DNA from: Rheum nobile
Lineage: Eukaryota > Streptophyta > Magnoliopsida > Caryophyllales > Polygonaceae
NCBI GenBank assembly: GCA_027886185.1
Contig: WOAB01000152.1
Coordinates: forward strand, 62,001-126,000
Direction: 5' to 3'
DNA length: 64,000 nucleotides
Shown: piece after piece, positions 54,284-64,000 of the stretch
Layout of the letters: each line of letters opens with the position of its first letter
Numbering within the stretch: the first letter of the stretch is position 1
The notes under the pieces: model-generated
Seen by the model: the letters and a program-made list of their open reading frames with translations, nothing else
Databases searched by the model: none
What the model was told of the DNA's origin: nothing
Program-made: the position numbers and the translations under genes

Positions 54284-55210
54284 ATGGGTGTCTGCTTTTC
54301 TATTGGTAGGGGGTCGGAAGACGCCAAGTCGGATCAGCCGAGGCTAGATTTTCCGTTACCTCAGCGATGTTTCGAGGTTGGAGGCCCGAGTAGCCCACCC
54401 GAAGACGTCAAGCACGTTCTCCCCGAGTCGGTTGTCCTTGTAGCCAGGAATGCTATGGTCCCTAAAACTGCACCTGTGCCGCCACCAAGGGTGGAGGGAG
54501 TACAAGAATGGGAGCAGGAAGACGAGTTGTCAAGGTATGAACAAGGGGTTTACCAAGACGACTTTCTGCTGGGACCAATTCCCGAGGAGATCGAGTACGA
54601 GGAGGAGGAAGAGGAGATGCTTGAGCAAGATCTTGTCGAGGACGAGGATATGATCGAGGATGATTCCGAGGATGAGGATCCCATCGAGGATGATCCCGAG
54701 GATGAGGATCCCATCGAGGATGATCCCGAGGATGAGGATCCCATAGAGGATGATCCAGAAAAGGATCCAGAGTTGGACCTTGGAGGGCAGATTCAGGAGC
54801 CCGGTACAGGATTATCACCAGTGCCAGAGTACGCACCCATGTCAGAAGCTGATTGGGAGGCACTGTATACCGAGTACGGTATTGGGAGAAGTGACAGAGA
54901 ATCTCGGCCTATCCCTACTCCAAGGAGATGGAGGTCGGAATCCGAGCTGTAGGAGATTCTCCGCTAGAGCGAGGTAATCTCCGCAGAACAGCAGCGTCAG
55001 AGGGATGAGTTGACCGCCAGTACTCAGAGGAGGGCTGGAATATGAGGACCAGTCATGGACGACCCATACTTTACCATGACTGAGCTAGGACTATGTGCTT
55101 CAGGGTCAAGCAGGGTGCGAAACCCATCGCCAGAGCTCGATGGTGAGCCTAGCCCGAAGAGACCATGCACGAGTAGCCAGTCGTATGGGAGACGTTTTAG
55201 AACGCCTTGA
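54284..55210 (+). pseudogene. Tekay 2 extra acidic ORF upstream of gag (three in-frame stops)
   Basis: ATG 54284 begins MGVCFSIGRGS (Gly2, Cys4, Ser6: myristoylation consensus with a possible palmitoylated Cys). The frame is open to TAG 54950 (222 codons), then has TAG 54965 and TGA 55043, yet stays recognisable in the same frame to TGA 55208. Its motifs match the Tekay 1 ORF: FEVGGPSSPPEDVKHVLPES, an acidic middle (three DEDPIEDDPE repeats, 30-bp units at about 54672-54760), APMSEADWEAL, IPTPRR, and a C-terminus SSRVRNPSPELDGEPSPKRP. An AG|G immediately before the ATG may be a splice acceptor. Product unknown; no domain recognised. Confidence 0.75.
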
Positions 55211-55500
55211 GGAGGAGTGGCGTTGCCTATCGTAGTAGTTTCGTTTCTTAGTATTCCAAGTTGTACTTTGTGTAATATTTCAGTATTGCAGCAAGTACTC
55301 TGAGAAACACTTATATCTTCGAGCAATGTTGTCCTAACGCTCGAATGATAAACTTATGTGTAACTTGTGTAAGAATTCGAAGGTTCATCTATAAAATACC
55401 AAGTTGATCTATTCTGAGGGATTTATTTACATTGATATATTGCATAAGTATGTTGCATAATATTAATGTATTGAATGCTTGGAATTGGATCGGTAAACAG

Positions 55501-58500
55501 ATGGTGAACCCAAGAAGCACGAGAAACTCGACTCGAGCCGGTGCTGGGACTAGCCAAAACCCCAGACCAGCAGGAAGAGGTGTTCAGGATGAACACGAGT
55601 CTCAGTCTCGCGTCCAGCAGAGGCGTGAAGGTCAGGATCAGACCCAGGCACCGACGCTGTTTGACGCTGCAGCTGTTGAGGCAATCCGTGGGATCGTGAT
55701 GCAGGCTATTACAGATGTCTTGAGACCAAGTGCGCCTCAAGCACAAGAAGTGCCTATTCACGCAGCGGTTCCTGATGTTGTGGAACCCAGAAACCCTGTG
55801 ATTCAGGAGATTGCCGTTAGGGCGAGGGACAGCTATGGTCGCGCTCTTAAGACCATTACTTCCATGAGACCCGACTGCTATAACGGGAAAGGGGAGCCAG
55901 TGGCAGTGACTCATTGGTTCTCCCATATGGAGAGGTTGTTCAGGAACGTGGAGTGTACGGAGGCCGAGAAGGTCCATATCGCGTCTCTTCAGCTGAAGGA
56001 GGAGGCTAGCGAGTGGTGGGAGAGCACTGGTTTGGCTGAGAGCCTAGTGTTGACTTGGTCGATGTTCAAGACCAAGATGGTTGATCGCTTTTTCTCTCGT
56101 GCTATGAGAGAGGAGAAGCATAAAGAGTTCTTGTACCCTCAGAATGATGGTCTGAGAGTGACCGAGTTGGCATCTAAGTTCAACCATCTTCTACAGTACG
56201 CCACTGCCGAGATCACCAGCGAGGCTCAAAAGATCTGGTACTTCCACGAGTGGATGAACCCGGATATCAAGCCATTAATGGTGCACCACACATGCTCTAC
56301 CTTGGAGCAGTATGTGGATTGTGCCTATAAGCTGGATGTAACTCTCGAGGAGTCGACCAAGAGGCGCAACCGACAGAAGTCGATGCAGAATCAGAACCAG
56401 GGAGGTGGTTTTAAGCTCCTTGTGCCACCGTCTAACTTCGCCAAATCCGGCAGAGCTAAGACGGAGATGACGCAAGGAGGATCGACTCAGCAGTCAGGGC
56501 AGACCCAGAGTACAGTTCAGTGTTATAACTGCGGTACTGCTGGGCACAAGAGCACTGAGTGTCGGAAGGAGAGGAGGCCATGCTTTGGGTGTGGACGTGA
56601 TGGTCATCCGCAAAAGTTCTGCAAGCAGGGGAAGCAGAAGGGAGTAGAGTCGCAGCAAGGGTCAGTTCATCAGAGCAACCGACCTAGGTTTAAGCCTGCC
56701 GAGACTCCTAGCCCTTCAGTGCAGACGACTGCTCAGAACAGGGGAAAGGCCCCAGCTGTTTCTGGAAGTCAGGGCCAATGCTTGTACGAGATGCGTGAGG
56801 CAGATGGACCCAACGCTCCAATTGCTCAAGGTACTCTATACCTTCACTCTACTTTAGTGTGCATTCTGTTTGATTCTGGTGCTACGCATTCCTTTATTTC
56901 GGATAGTTGTGTTAGCAAGTTAGACTTAGTGTGCAATGATTCGTGCGACCCTTTCGTCGTTAATCTTCCTAATGGAGAACGTTTGGTGGGAACCAAGCAT
57001 TTGTCCGACTTTCCGATTACCATTCAGGGTAAGGAATTCGAGGCAGATTTAATCTGCATAGCCATGGCTCCATACGACATTATTCTCGGTATGGATTGGC
57101 TGACGCGTCACAAGGCGGTGATCGACTTCAGTTCAAGAACGGTGACGGTGTCATCCGGGGGCCAATTCGTGTGCAAGTTCAAAGGTCGAAATGATGCTGA
57201 TAACGGCAAGCTGATCAATGCGATGGCTGCGTTTAAGCTACTACGACAAGGATGTGTCGGGTACCTTTGCTACTTGGATTCGCCCGAGAGGGATGGACCT
57301 GAGGTTCTTGATATTCCTATAGTTAGGGAATTTTCGGATGTCTTTCCGGAAGAAATTCCTGGATTACCCCCGAACCGCGACGTAGAGTTTTCAATTGATC
57401 TCGAGCCTGGTACGGCGCCGATTTCCAAATCACCGTATCGGATGGCTCCGGCTGAGATGCAAGAATTGAAGAGTCAACTTGAAGATCTTCTTGATAAAGG
57501 TTATGTCAGGCCGAGTGCATCGTCGTGGGGTGCCCCGGTTTTATTCGTCAAAAAGAAGGACGGATCGTTTCGACTTTGTATCGACTATCGAGAGTTGAAC
57601 AAGGTGACGATCAAGAACAAGTATCCTTTGCCTAGGATTGATGACTTGTTGGACCAGTTGCAAGGAGCAAAGGTTTTCTCCAAGATCGACTTAAGATCTG
57701 GATATCATCAACTCAGGATTCGTGAGCAGGACATTCCTAGAACTGCGTTTAGGACCAGATATGGTCATTACGAGTTCGTAGTGATGCCTTTTGGGCTTAC
57801 AAATGCTCCAGTTGTCTTTATGGATTTGATGAACCGATGTTTTCACCAGTACTTGGATAAGTTCGTGGTGGTCTTCATAGACGACATCTTGATCTATTCT
57901 CCGAATGAAGAAGTCCACGAGGAACATCTACGGATTTCCTTGTCGATCCTTAGACAACATCAGCTTTATGCTAAACTATCTAAGTGTGAATTCTGGATGA
58001 AAGAGGTGGCTTTCTTAGGCCACGTGATCAATAAAAATGGGGTTATGGTTGATCCCCAAAAGATTGAAGCGGTGGCTAAATGGACACAGCCCCAGAGCGT
58101 GAAGGAGGTACGCAGTTTTCTTGGACTTGCCGGGTATTATAGAAGGTTCATAGAAGGATTTTCAAAGATCGCTCTACCTATGACCAATCTACTCCGCAAA
58201 GTCCACAAGAAGTTTGTCTGGAATGACAAGTGCGAGGTCAGTTTCCAGGAGTTGAAGCGACGGTTGACCTCGGCACCCGTGTTAGCACTCCCAGAGGGGA
58301 ATGACGATTATGTGGTCTATAGTGATGCTTCCAAGTGTGGTCTTGGTTGTGTTTTGATGCAAAGGGGCAGAGTCATTGCTTACGCATCTAGACAACTCAA
58401 GACTTACGAAGAAAACTATCCGACCCACGATCTTGAGTTAGCAGCGGTTGTATTTGCGCTGAAGATTTGGAGGCATTACCTCTACGGTATAAGATGCCAA

Positions 58501-60219
58501 GTCTTCACTGACCACAAAAGTCTCAAGTACATATTTACTCAGAAGGAGTTAAATATGAGACAACGCCGCTGGCTAGAGTTGCTCAAGGACTACGACATGG
58601 AGTTGTATCATCCGGGCAAGGCTAATGTAGTAGCTGATGCACTAAGCCGGAAGACAACGCACGAGACTGTGGTTGCTCTACTTACTGCTCAGACCAAGCT
58701 AAACCAAGAGTCATGCGACATTGAAGTCTTATATGACCAGCGTAGAGGGTACCTGAGTATGATGGAGATTCAGGCTACACTGCTGGATCAAATCAAAGAA
58801 AAGCAAGTCGATGACATCATCTTGGTAAAGTTAAGCAGTGAAGTGATGGATGGGAAAGCTCCCAGTTTTGTGGTTCAGGATGATGGATCACTTTGGTTTC
58901 AGGATCGGATCTGTGTGCCTGACACAGAAGGTCTTCGTCAGTTGGTGATGAGAGAAGCTCATTCATCTGCTTATTCTGTGCATCCTGGCTCTAGCAAGAT
59001 GTACAAGGATCTTAGGAAGAAGTTTTGGTGGCCAAACATGAAGTGGGACATAGCAGACTTTGTGGCGAAGTGCTTAACTTGCCAAAAAGTCAAGATCGAA
59101 CACCGCAGACCAGGTGGTGAGATGCTACCTCTCCCCGTACCAGAATGGAAATGGGAGGACATTTCCATGGACTTCGTCACTGGGCTACCAAAGACTCGAA
59201 GTCAGAGAGATGCTATCTGGGTAATTGTGGATAGGCTTACGAAGAGTGCTCATTTCATAGCCATCAAGACCACATGGGAAACCCAGAAGCTAGCCGAAGT
59301 TTACCAGAAGGAGATTGTCCGCTTACATGGCATTCCTAAGACCATTGTATCGGACCGAGATGGCCGTTTCATGTCAAGATTCTAGAAGGAACTTCATAAG
59401 GCTATGGGAACCGAGTTGAGGTTCAGTACATCGTTTCATCCTCAGACAGATGGCCAGTCTGAAAGGACCATCCATACTCTGAAGGATATGCTTAGAGCTT
59501 GTGTGCTCGATCGTCCGACTAGCTGGGAGGACAGCTTGAGTCTGATTGAGTTCACGTACAACAATAGCTGGCATGCTACAATCAAGATGGCTCCGTTTGA
59601 AGCTTTGTATGGTCGCAGATGCAGATCTCCGATTTGTTGGGACGATAATGCCGACAAAATTCTACTTGGACCAGAGTTGGTCGAAAGGACGGCTTCAGAC
59701 ATTGCTTTGATCAGACAAAGAATGTTGACCGCTCAGAGTCGACAGAAGTCCTACGCAGATCGGAAGCGCAGGACTGTCGAGTTCGAGGTCCGTGACAAGG
59801 TTTTTGTCAAGGTATCGCCATCCAAAGGAGTTTTCAGATTTGGTAAGCGTGGGAAGCTTAACCCTCGCTACATGGGACCATTCGAGATTTTGGATAGAGT
59901 GGGATCTCTAGCGTACCGTTTGGCGTTGCCACCATCGGCTCACCCGATGCATAACGTGTTCCACATGTCTTTACTCAGAAAGTATGTGCCAGATGAGTCT
60001 CATGTGCTTAGTTATGAGGACATCGAGATTCAAGCTAATGGTACTTATGAAGAGTTGCCCGTGCGCATTTTGGAGCATCGGGAGAACCAATTGCGCAACA
60101 AGATCGTGCCGTTGGTACGAGTGTTATGGTCCAAGTCAGGGACCGAAGAAGTTACTTGGGAGACGTGGGAAACCGAGTCAGATATGCTTAGGCGTTTTCC
60201 CGAGTTATTCTCGACCTAA
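55501..60219 (+). pseudogene. Tekay 2 gag-pol polyprotein, one in-frame TAG
   Basis: ATG 55501 (MVNPRSTRNS) is the chosen start because Tekay 1 has the same GATCGGTAAACAG before the equivalent ATG. Approximate residues: Gag capsid region WFSHMERLFRNVECTEAEK (140-160); two zinc knuckles CYNCGTAGHKSTEC and CFGCGRDGHPQKFC (340-375); protease LFDSGATHSF (456); RT VFIDDILIYS (790); RNase H YSDASKCGLG (940); integrase zinc finger with CLTCQK (1193), catalytic Asp in MDFVTG (1224) and SDRDG (1285). TAG follows at 59383 (codon 1295), then GQSERT with the catalytic Glu (1320). The chromodomain-type tail RILEHRENQLRNKIVPLVRV (from about 1520) ends at 60219. No other lesion, about 1,572 codons. The TAG replaces the Trp of the usual RFWK motif. 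Confidence 0.92.
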
Positions 60220-60255
60220 GTTTCGGGGTCGAAACTTCTTGTAAGGGGGAGGAGA
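60220..60255 (+). other. Tekay 2 polypurine tract
   Basis: GTAAGGGGGAGGAGA at 60241-60255, directly before the 3' LTR start TGTGATACC at 60256. Confidence 0.9.
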
Positions 60256-62664
60256 TGTGATACCCCGTATTTTTGTAAGGTTATTTTGGGAATTATGGAA
60301 TTTTCCCGAGTACCCGTTGTGTACGTCGGATTTAATTCAGGTAGCTTGAGACATTCTGTAATGTGCTCTATATCTGTAATATTTTTCTCAGTGAAATAAT
60401 ATACAGACAAGGTGCCTTGAATTTTAAATTGTCGTTCACGTACGATATTTTTTATCCCGGTCTATCGTCAAGCTCGTTCAAAGCCGAATGGGCGGGAAAA
60501 GGGGGAAACGGCGACCGCCGTTCAGAAACGGCGACCGCCGTGGTTGGGCCCGAGATGTCAATGTGTCAGCTTCTAGCTGGCCGTGACAGGCCTAATGACG
60601 GCGACCGCCGCATTTACGGCGACCGCCGCGTGCCCGCCGCAGGCAAAATTACGGCGACCGCCGTGATTGTCCAGTGGGCATTGCCCGCCGGTCGCCGGCG
60701 TCGTTCGAGGCACGCCGTTGCATCGTTTGCCGCATCTGAGAGTTTGCAGATCACTCCTTGGGGTTTGCCTATAAATAGATGAGCTTGGGCATGGGTTTTG
60801 GGTCATCTACAACCCCGAATCGCTGCAAATTTCGCCTCTCGCCGGAGTTGTGTTTTCGCCGGAATTTGAAGGTCTCGCCGGTGTTGCTTTGGTGTGGTTC
60901 CTGAGTGCCTTTGTGAAGCTTTTGGTTAGCCTTGGAGGTTAGAAGCCAAAGCTAGTCGAAGGAGGCCGAACCGCTCGTGTTTTTGGGTGAGTTTCTCTCG
61001 TTCTGTGTCGTCTGAGTTCGTCACGGCGACCGCCGTGATGAATACGGCGACCGCCGCCAAGAACAGCGACCGCCGCCAGTGCCCAGAACGCCTTTGTGGC
61101 TTTGGCTTGGTCGGTTGTCGTCGTGGCGTCTTTCCTTTCGTGTTCTTTCGCCGTGTTTAGATTCGTACTGTTTATGTCAGATCTAACTTAGGGTTCCTTT
61201 TATGGGTCGACTCGAAGGTTGTTGTGCTGTCGGAACTATACCGTATCGAGCCCGGAATCCAGTGACGTCTTTAGACTATTCTGCGGAGTAAGGCAAGTGG
61301 CGGTTCGATCTTGCTCTTTCGTTCCATATTTACATTAATTATCAGTAGTTTATCTGAGTAATTAATTTGGAATGAATATTCTGTTTGTCTGGAAACGGTT
61401 TTGATAAACTGTTTTGAAAATCATATAATAGGTTGTATATCTGTTAGAACAACGCTATTATCTGTGATCGCCTTTCGGGCCTTTATGTGGATTTATCCTG
61501 TAAATGTTGTGGTGCTGTAACTGTTTAGTTAGCACTGTTAGATAGGAACGTTACTCGGACTCTGTCCAGTCGTTTCTTTATAATCTGGTATCGGGATGGC
61601 TCGTCCCCATCTGGTACTATTCTATGATCATGATCGGTCTCTTACACATGTGTGTAGAGACAGGACACTTAGCTGGTGTCACAAACCTTTCGGTATACGT
61701 CACTCTCGACGAAACGTATACTAAGATGTGTCGTCCCATTGGTGGGGTACACATGTAAAAGTCTATAACGTGATGTGTGTTTTCGGAACATAAATCAGAT
61801 AAGTGCTACCTTGACGCACATAATTAATACACCTTGGGCGAGTAGTGCAGCTAAGTTTCAGTGCAGCTAGGAAAACTCGTCTTGACTTGAATGTAGTACG
61901 TTCTCTTTCCAATCTGGATTCGCTGTAGGCGATGAGGTTGGTCGTGAACCGAAGCATCTCAGTCAGTTTTAAATCATTGTTGAATGATTCTGTAATATTC
62001 CAGATTTGTCATTACTTCCTTAAAGACTCATTTCCGTTGGAGTCTTCTTTCGAGTCGATTTCTGTGAAGATTCAGTCTTCCAGAATCTTCTCTTGTGCAT
62101 ACCTCTTGTTTATTCCAGTAGGAATATGATGGTTGACTACCGTTATCGGTTATTATCCGAGAAGCGATGAGTCTAACCTAATATGACTGCTTCGAACCAG
62201 TCTGCTTTGTACCCTTGCTAGTCTATTCAGTTAGACTAACCAACCAATATTTTTTCCCTTGCATAGTTGGATGGTGTCATCCGTTTGATTCGGCACATCA
62301 GTTAAGAAGTAGCTCAGAAGATTAGAAGGACTATGGAGTCGGCGGTGGTTTTTGAATGTTTTAATTATTTCTTTAATCAGGTTATGATCCTTTGGACAAT
62401 AACTCCGATTGTAATGTACTTTCTTAGTCTTCTGCGGTGTTTGGTTTAAACTATGTTTTGACCTATTCGGGATTGGGTTGTAATCCCGTAACTCTTATTT
62501 CCTCGACAATGTTATGTTTTGGAATGTAATGCTTGATCTTTGTGTATCAATTGCATTTCATAAATTGTATTTATTTGGTAAAGCCTTGGGTGATCTCGGT
62601 AAGGAACACTGGGGTCACTGGCGGTAATACCTTTCCAAAAGGGTTAAGTTTTGGGGGTGTTACA
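60256..62664 (+). repeat. Tekay 2 3' LTR
   Basis: 2,409 bp. TATA box TATAAATA at 60770-60777. CGGCGACCGCCG palindromes lie at 60507-60665 (one more than in the 5' LTR) and 61022-61075 (several fewer). Otherwise it is nearly identical to 51600-54074. Confidence 0.93.
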
Positions 62665-62681
62665 AGGGCGTCGGCCCACAC
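62665..62681 (-). pseudogene. 17-bp LINE endonuclease sliver between two insertions
   Basis: It is bounded by the Tekay 2 right target duplication (AGGGC, 62665-62669) and a new LTR start at 62682. Read on the minus strand and joined across Tekay 2 it completes VGRRPLW of the LINE endonuclease. Confidence 0.75.
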
Positions 62682-63240
62682 TGATACGAATCCGTTGGCT
62701 CGGATCTCGTCTGACGCCGGATCTAGGCAGGAAGTGGTCTCAGATCCTTCTCTTGGTAACCGGATAAGTACGAACCACCGGGAAGGATGGTCCGTGACTC
62801 TCTTATGCTCGCTTGGGCGAGGGTGGTGCGAGAGTGAAGGTTGTGTTTGTGAACCGTGACGTGGTTCAATCGGGTCTAACCAGTTTTATGACGCTGAGGC
62901 CTAAGGGGAGGAGTTCAACTCAACTACGAAGCTTAGGCATAAATTTCAACGTAACTAGAACGATTACAAGTGAAGGCTATATATAGACAAAATAGTGCAC
63001 GGCCTTGATGGGCCTTATTTAACCTAATGGGCCGAGTCCATACGCAGATGGGCTCGCATACCAAAACAGGAAATAAGCTAAAACTAGCAACTACTAAATA
63101 AGGAACTACTAAAAACGGAAAGTACTGAAATACATAGAAAAGCTAATTAAATAGGCTTGTCGGATGCCACGGGGGACGCCACGGTCTTGGTCTTCAGCGG
63201 CTTGCCGAAGCCTGGTTCAGGACTAGCCAGGAGCACATCA
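62682..63240 (-). repeat. Element D 3' LTR (minus orientation)
   Basis: The minus strand starts TGATGTGCTCC (63240) and ends TCGTATCA (62682). TATA-like TATATATA at about 62988-62980. The likely left target duplication is CACAC (62677-62681). The partner LTR lies beyond the right edge of the window. The layout resembles 35163-35890. Confidence 0.7.
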
Positions 63241-64000
63241 TTCTCCCTCCCTTAGAATCGAAGTGGAGCATCCTCGCTTCGAGTTGGGTGGGGCCAGGTA
63301 GAATAGGCGCTCGACAGGAGTGCGGCGTCGTAGTAGGGCTCGGGTTCGGCTCTTGGCATCACAAATCTCAGCAAGAATGGTTCAGATGCGGGAGCGGGCT
63401 TGGGTGTCTTGGTCATCATCATCGCGCAGAAGCCCGGATCTGGAGTCGACAACCTCGGAAGGGCCGGCGTAGGCACGTTGGGCACGCCGGGCTTGCGTTG
63501 GGGGCTTGGAAGCATTGGGCTCGGGAGCGGGCGCGCTGGGGCACGGACCTGCTGCCATTGACAAGGGGGCTGCTGCGCTGGGGGCCGTTGAAGGAGCGGC
63601 TGCTGTAGACGCGGTTGCGGATGTGGCCGTGGTTGCTACGGTTGCGGCCGCGGTCGCGGCTGTTGCGGCCACGGTCGCGGCTAGTGCAAAAGTTATGGTT
63701 CTTGCTTCTGCGAGCTAGGCTTTGAGGTTCGCAATGCGCTTGGCGTGAGCCTCGTCTTCTGCTGTGACATCGGTTTGGCGTTTGGTGGTGGCTTCGTGTG
63801 CGACTGTTGGAACCGGTGACACGGGAGGACGCGCGGGACAGCGCACGTGCGGGTGCTCAAGGTAGCGCACTCATGCATACTCGCGGCGCGGTGGCGAGTT
63901 GTGTTGGCGCCCGGGTGGGTAGTATGAACGTCGGGGCGGAGAGTACGGGCAGCGGGACCGGGGGTCACAGTTACGGCACGGCGGGATATAGTCCGGATGG
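63241..64000 (-). mobile_element. Element D internal 3' region, runs off the window
   Basis: A polypurine tract (minus strand AAGGGAGGGAGAA, 63253-63241) adjoins the LTR, preceded by a CCCAACTCGAAGCGAGGATG segment as in many plant gypsy 3' ends. Further in is a GC-rich low-complexity stretch (63590-63690) that would encode Ala/Thr/Val repeats on the minus strand, next to a charged KRIANLKAQLAEAR-like segment. I cannot assign a protein, and no pol motif is visible. Confidence 0.5.

Larger units (their letters stand above)
51600..62664 (+). mobile_element. Tekay-lineage Ty3/gypsy retrotransposon 2, complete, nearly intact
   Basis: The ends are TGTGATACCCC (51600) and GGGGGTGTTACA (62664), with a perfect 5-bp target duplication AGGGC (51595-51599 and 62665-62669). 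LTRs are 51600-54074 and 60256-62664, and nearly identical by eye apart from palindrome-array differences. Order: LTR, initiator-Met primer site, acidic extra ORF (with stops), gag-pol (a single in-frame stop), polypurine tract, LTR. Inserted into the minus-strand LINE. Confidence 0.95.

Noticed and set aside
54462..54863. Minus-strand Pro/Arg- and Ser-rich frames opposite the acidic ORF
   Set aside because: They mirror the GAG/GAT acidic repeats of the plus-strand ORF, which is conserved with Tekay 1.
59383..59385. TAG as a known viral-type readthrough signal
   Set aside because: The following bases (AAG GAA) do not match the classic leaky CARYYA context, so I list it only as a shared stop, not as a demonstrated readthrough site.
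63382..63672. Ala/Thr/Ser-rich frame on the minus strand
   Set aside because: Low-complexity GC repeat; the frame is open on both strands, as expected from composition.

Overview
This window is plant nuclear DNA, almost certainly angiosperm, and it looks like repeat-dense (pericentromere-like) heterochromatin. I see no ordinary host gene, no rRNA or tRNA operon and no CRISPR. Nearly everything is transposable elements, several nested inside one another. The plant assignment rests on Tekay-type Ty3/gypsy chromoviruses, Athila-lineage elements with tRNA-Asp primer sites, plant L1 LINEs with a C-terminal RNase H, a FAR1/OTU Mutator-like transposase, and a Cassandra TRIM carrying a 5S rRNA-like segment. 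The species cannot be named from the sequence.

Layout. 1-1013: AT-rich tandem repeat. 1016-4975: decayed Mutator-like element with a plus-strand plant-mobile-domain-like 3' end and a minus-strand FAR1...SWIM...OTU gene whose DDE core is deleted. 6662-7005: Cassandra TRIM. 7077-7700: hAT-type MITE with a perfect 8-bp target duplication. 8006-13793: 5.8-kb L1 LINE with a 12-bp target duplication. 14200-14700: degenerate minisatellite. 15465-16621: 5'-truncated LINE. 16640-17570: Athila-type LTR pieces. 17633-28312: complete Tekay element 1, minus strand (TSD ATACT), sitting inside Athila-type element A. A resumes with its ORF1 (28857-30121) and 3' LTR (31517-32016). Element B (LTR, primer site, gag-derived ORF) follows at 32017-35160. 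A minus-strand LTR-like block lies at 35163-35890. Element C (35891-45269) carries an 8-copy array of about 778 bp made from its own Gag-linker coding region. A CACTA-type end is at 45270-45498 and an LTR-like block at 46390-47100. A minus-strand LINE (47890-51599, resuming at 62665) is interrupted by a solo LTR (48233-48970, TSD CTTCT), by complete Tekay element 2 (51600-62664, TSD AGGGC) and by an LTR element that runs off the right edge (62682-64000).

Most interesting points. (1) In element C the stretch between nucleocapsid and protease is tandemly amplified, and a 16-bp inverted repeat marks every internal junction. (2) Both Tekay elements carry an extra acidic ORF between primer site and gag. 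Both copies begin with an N-myristoylation-type MGxxxS start and share a basic C-terminus. (3) Unrelated element families carry arrays of short GC-rich imperfect palindromes (CCGCGACCGCGG, ACGGCGACCGCCG, GTGCGTTTTTCGCAC, CATCCGTGACGGATG types). The same word is shared between a Tekay and an Athila-type element twice, and in both Tekay LTRs the arrays bracket the TATA box. (4) The only nonsense codon in the otherwise open Tekay-2 gag-pol lies at the same integrase codon as one of the stops in Tekay 1.

Tekay 2 has LTRs that look nearly identical by eye and an open reading frame apart from that one stop, so it is the youngest complete element here. Tekay 1, elements A, B and C, the LINEs and the Mutator-like element are all defective.
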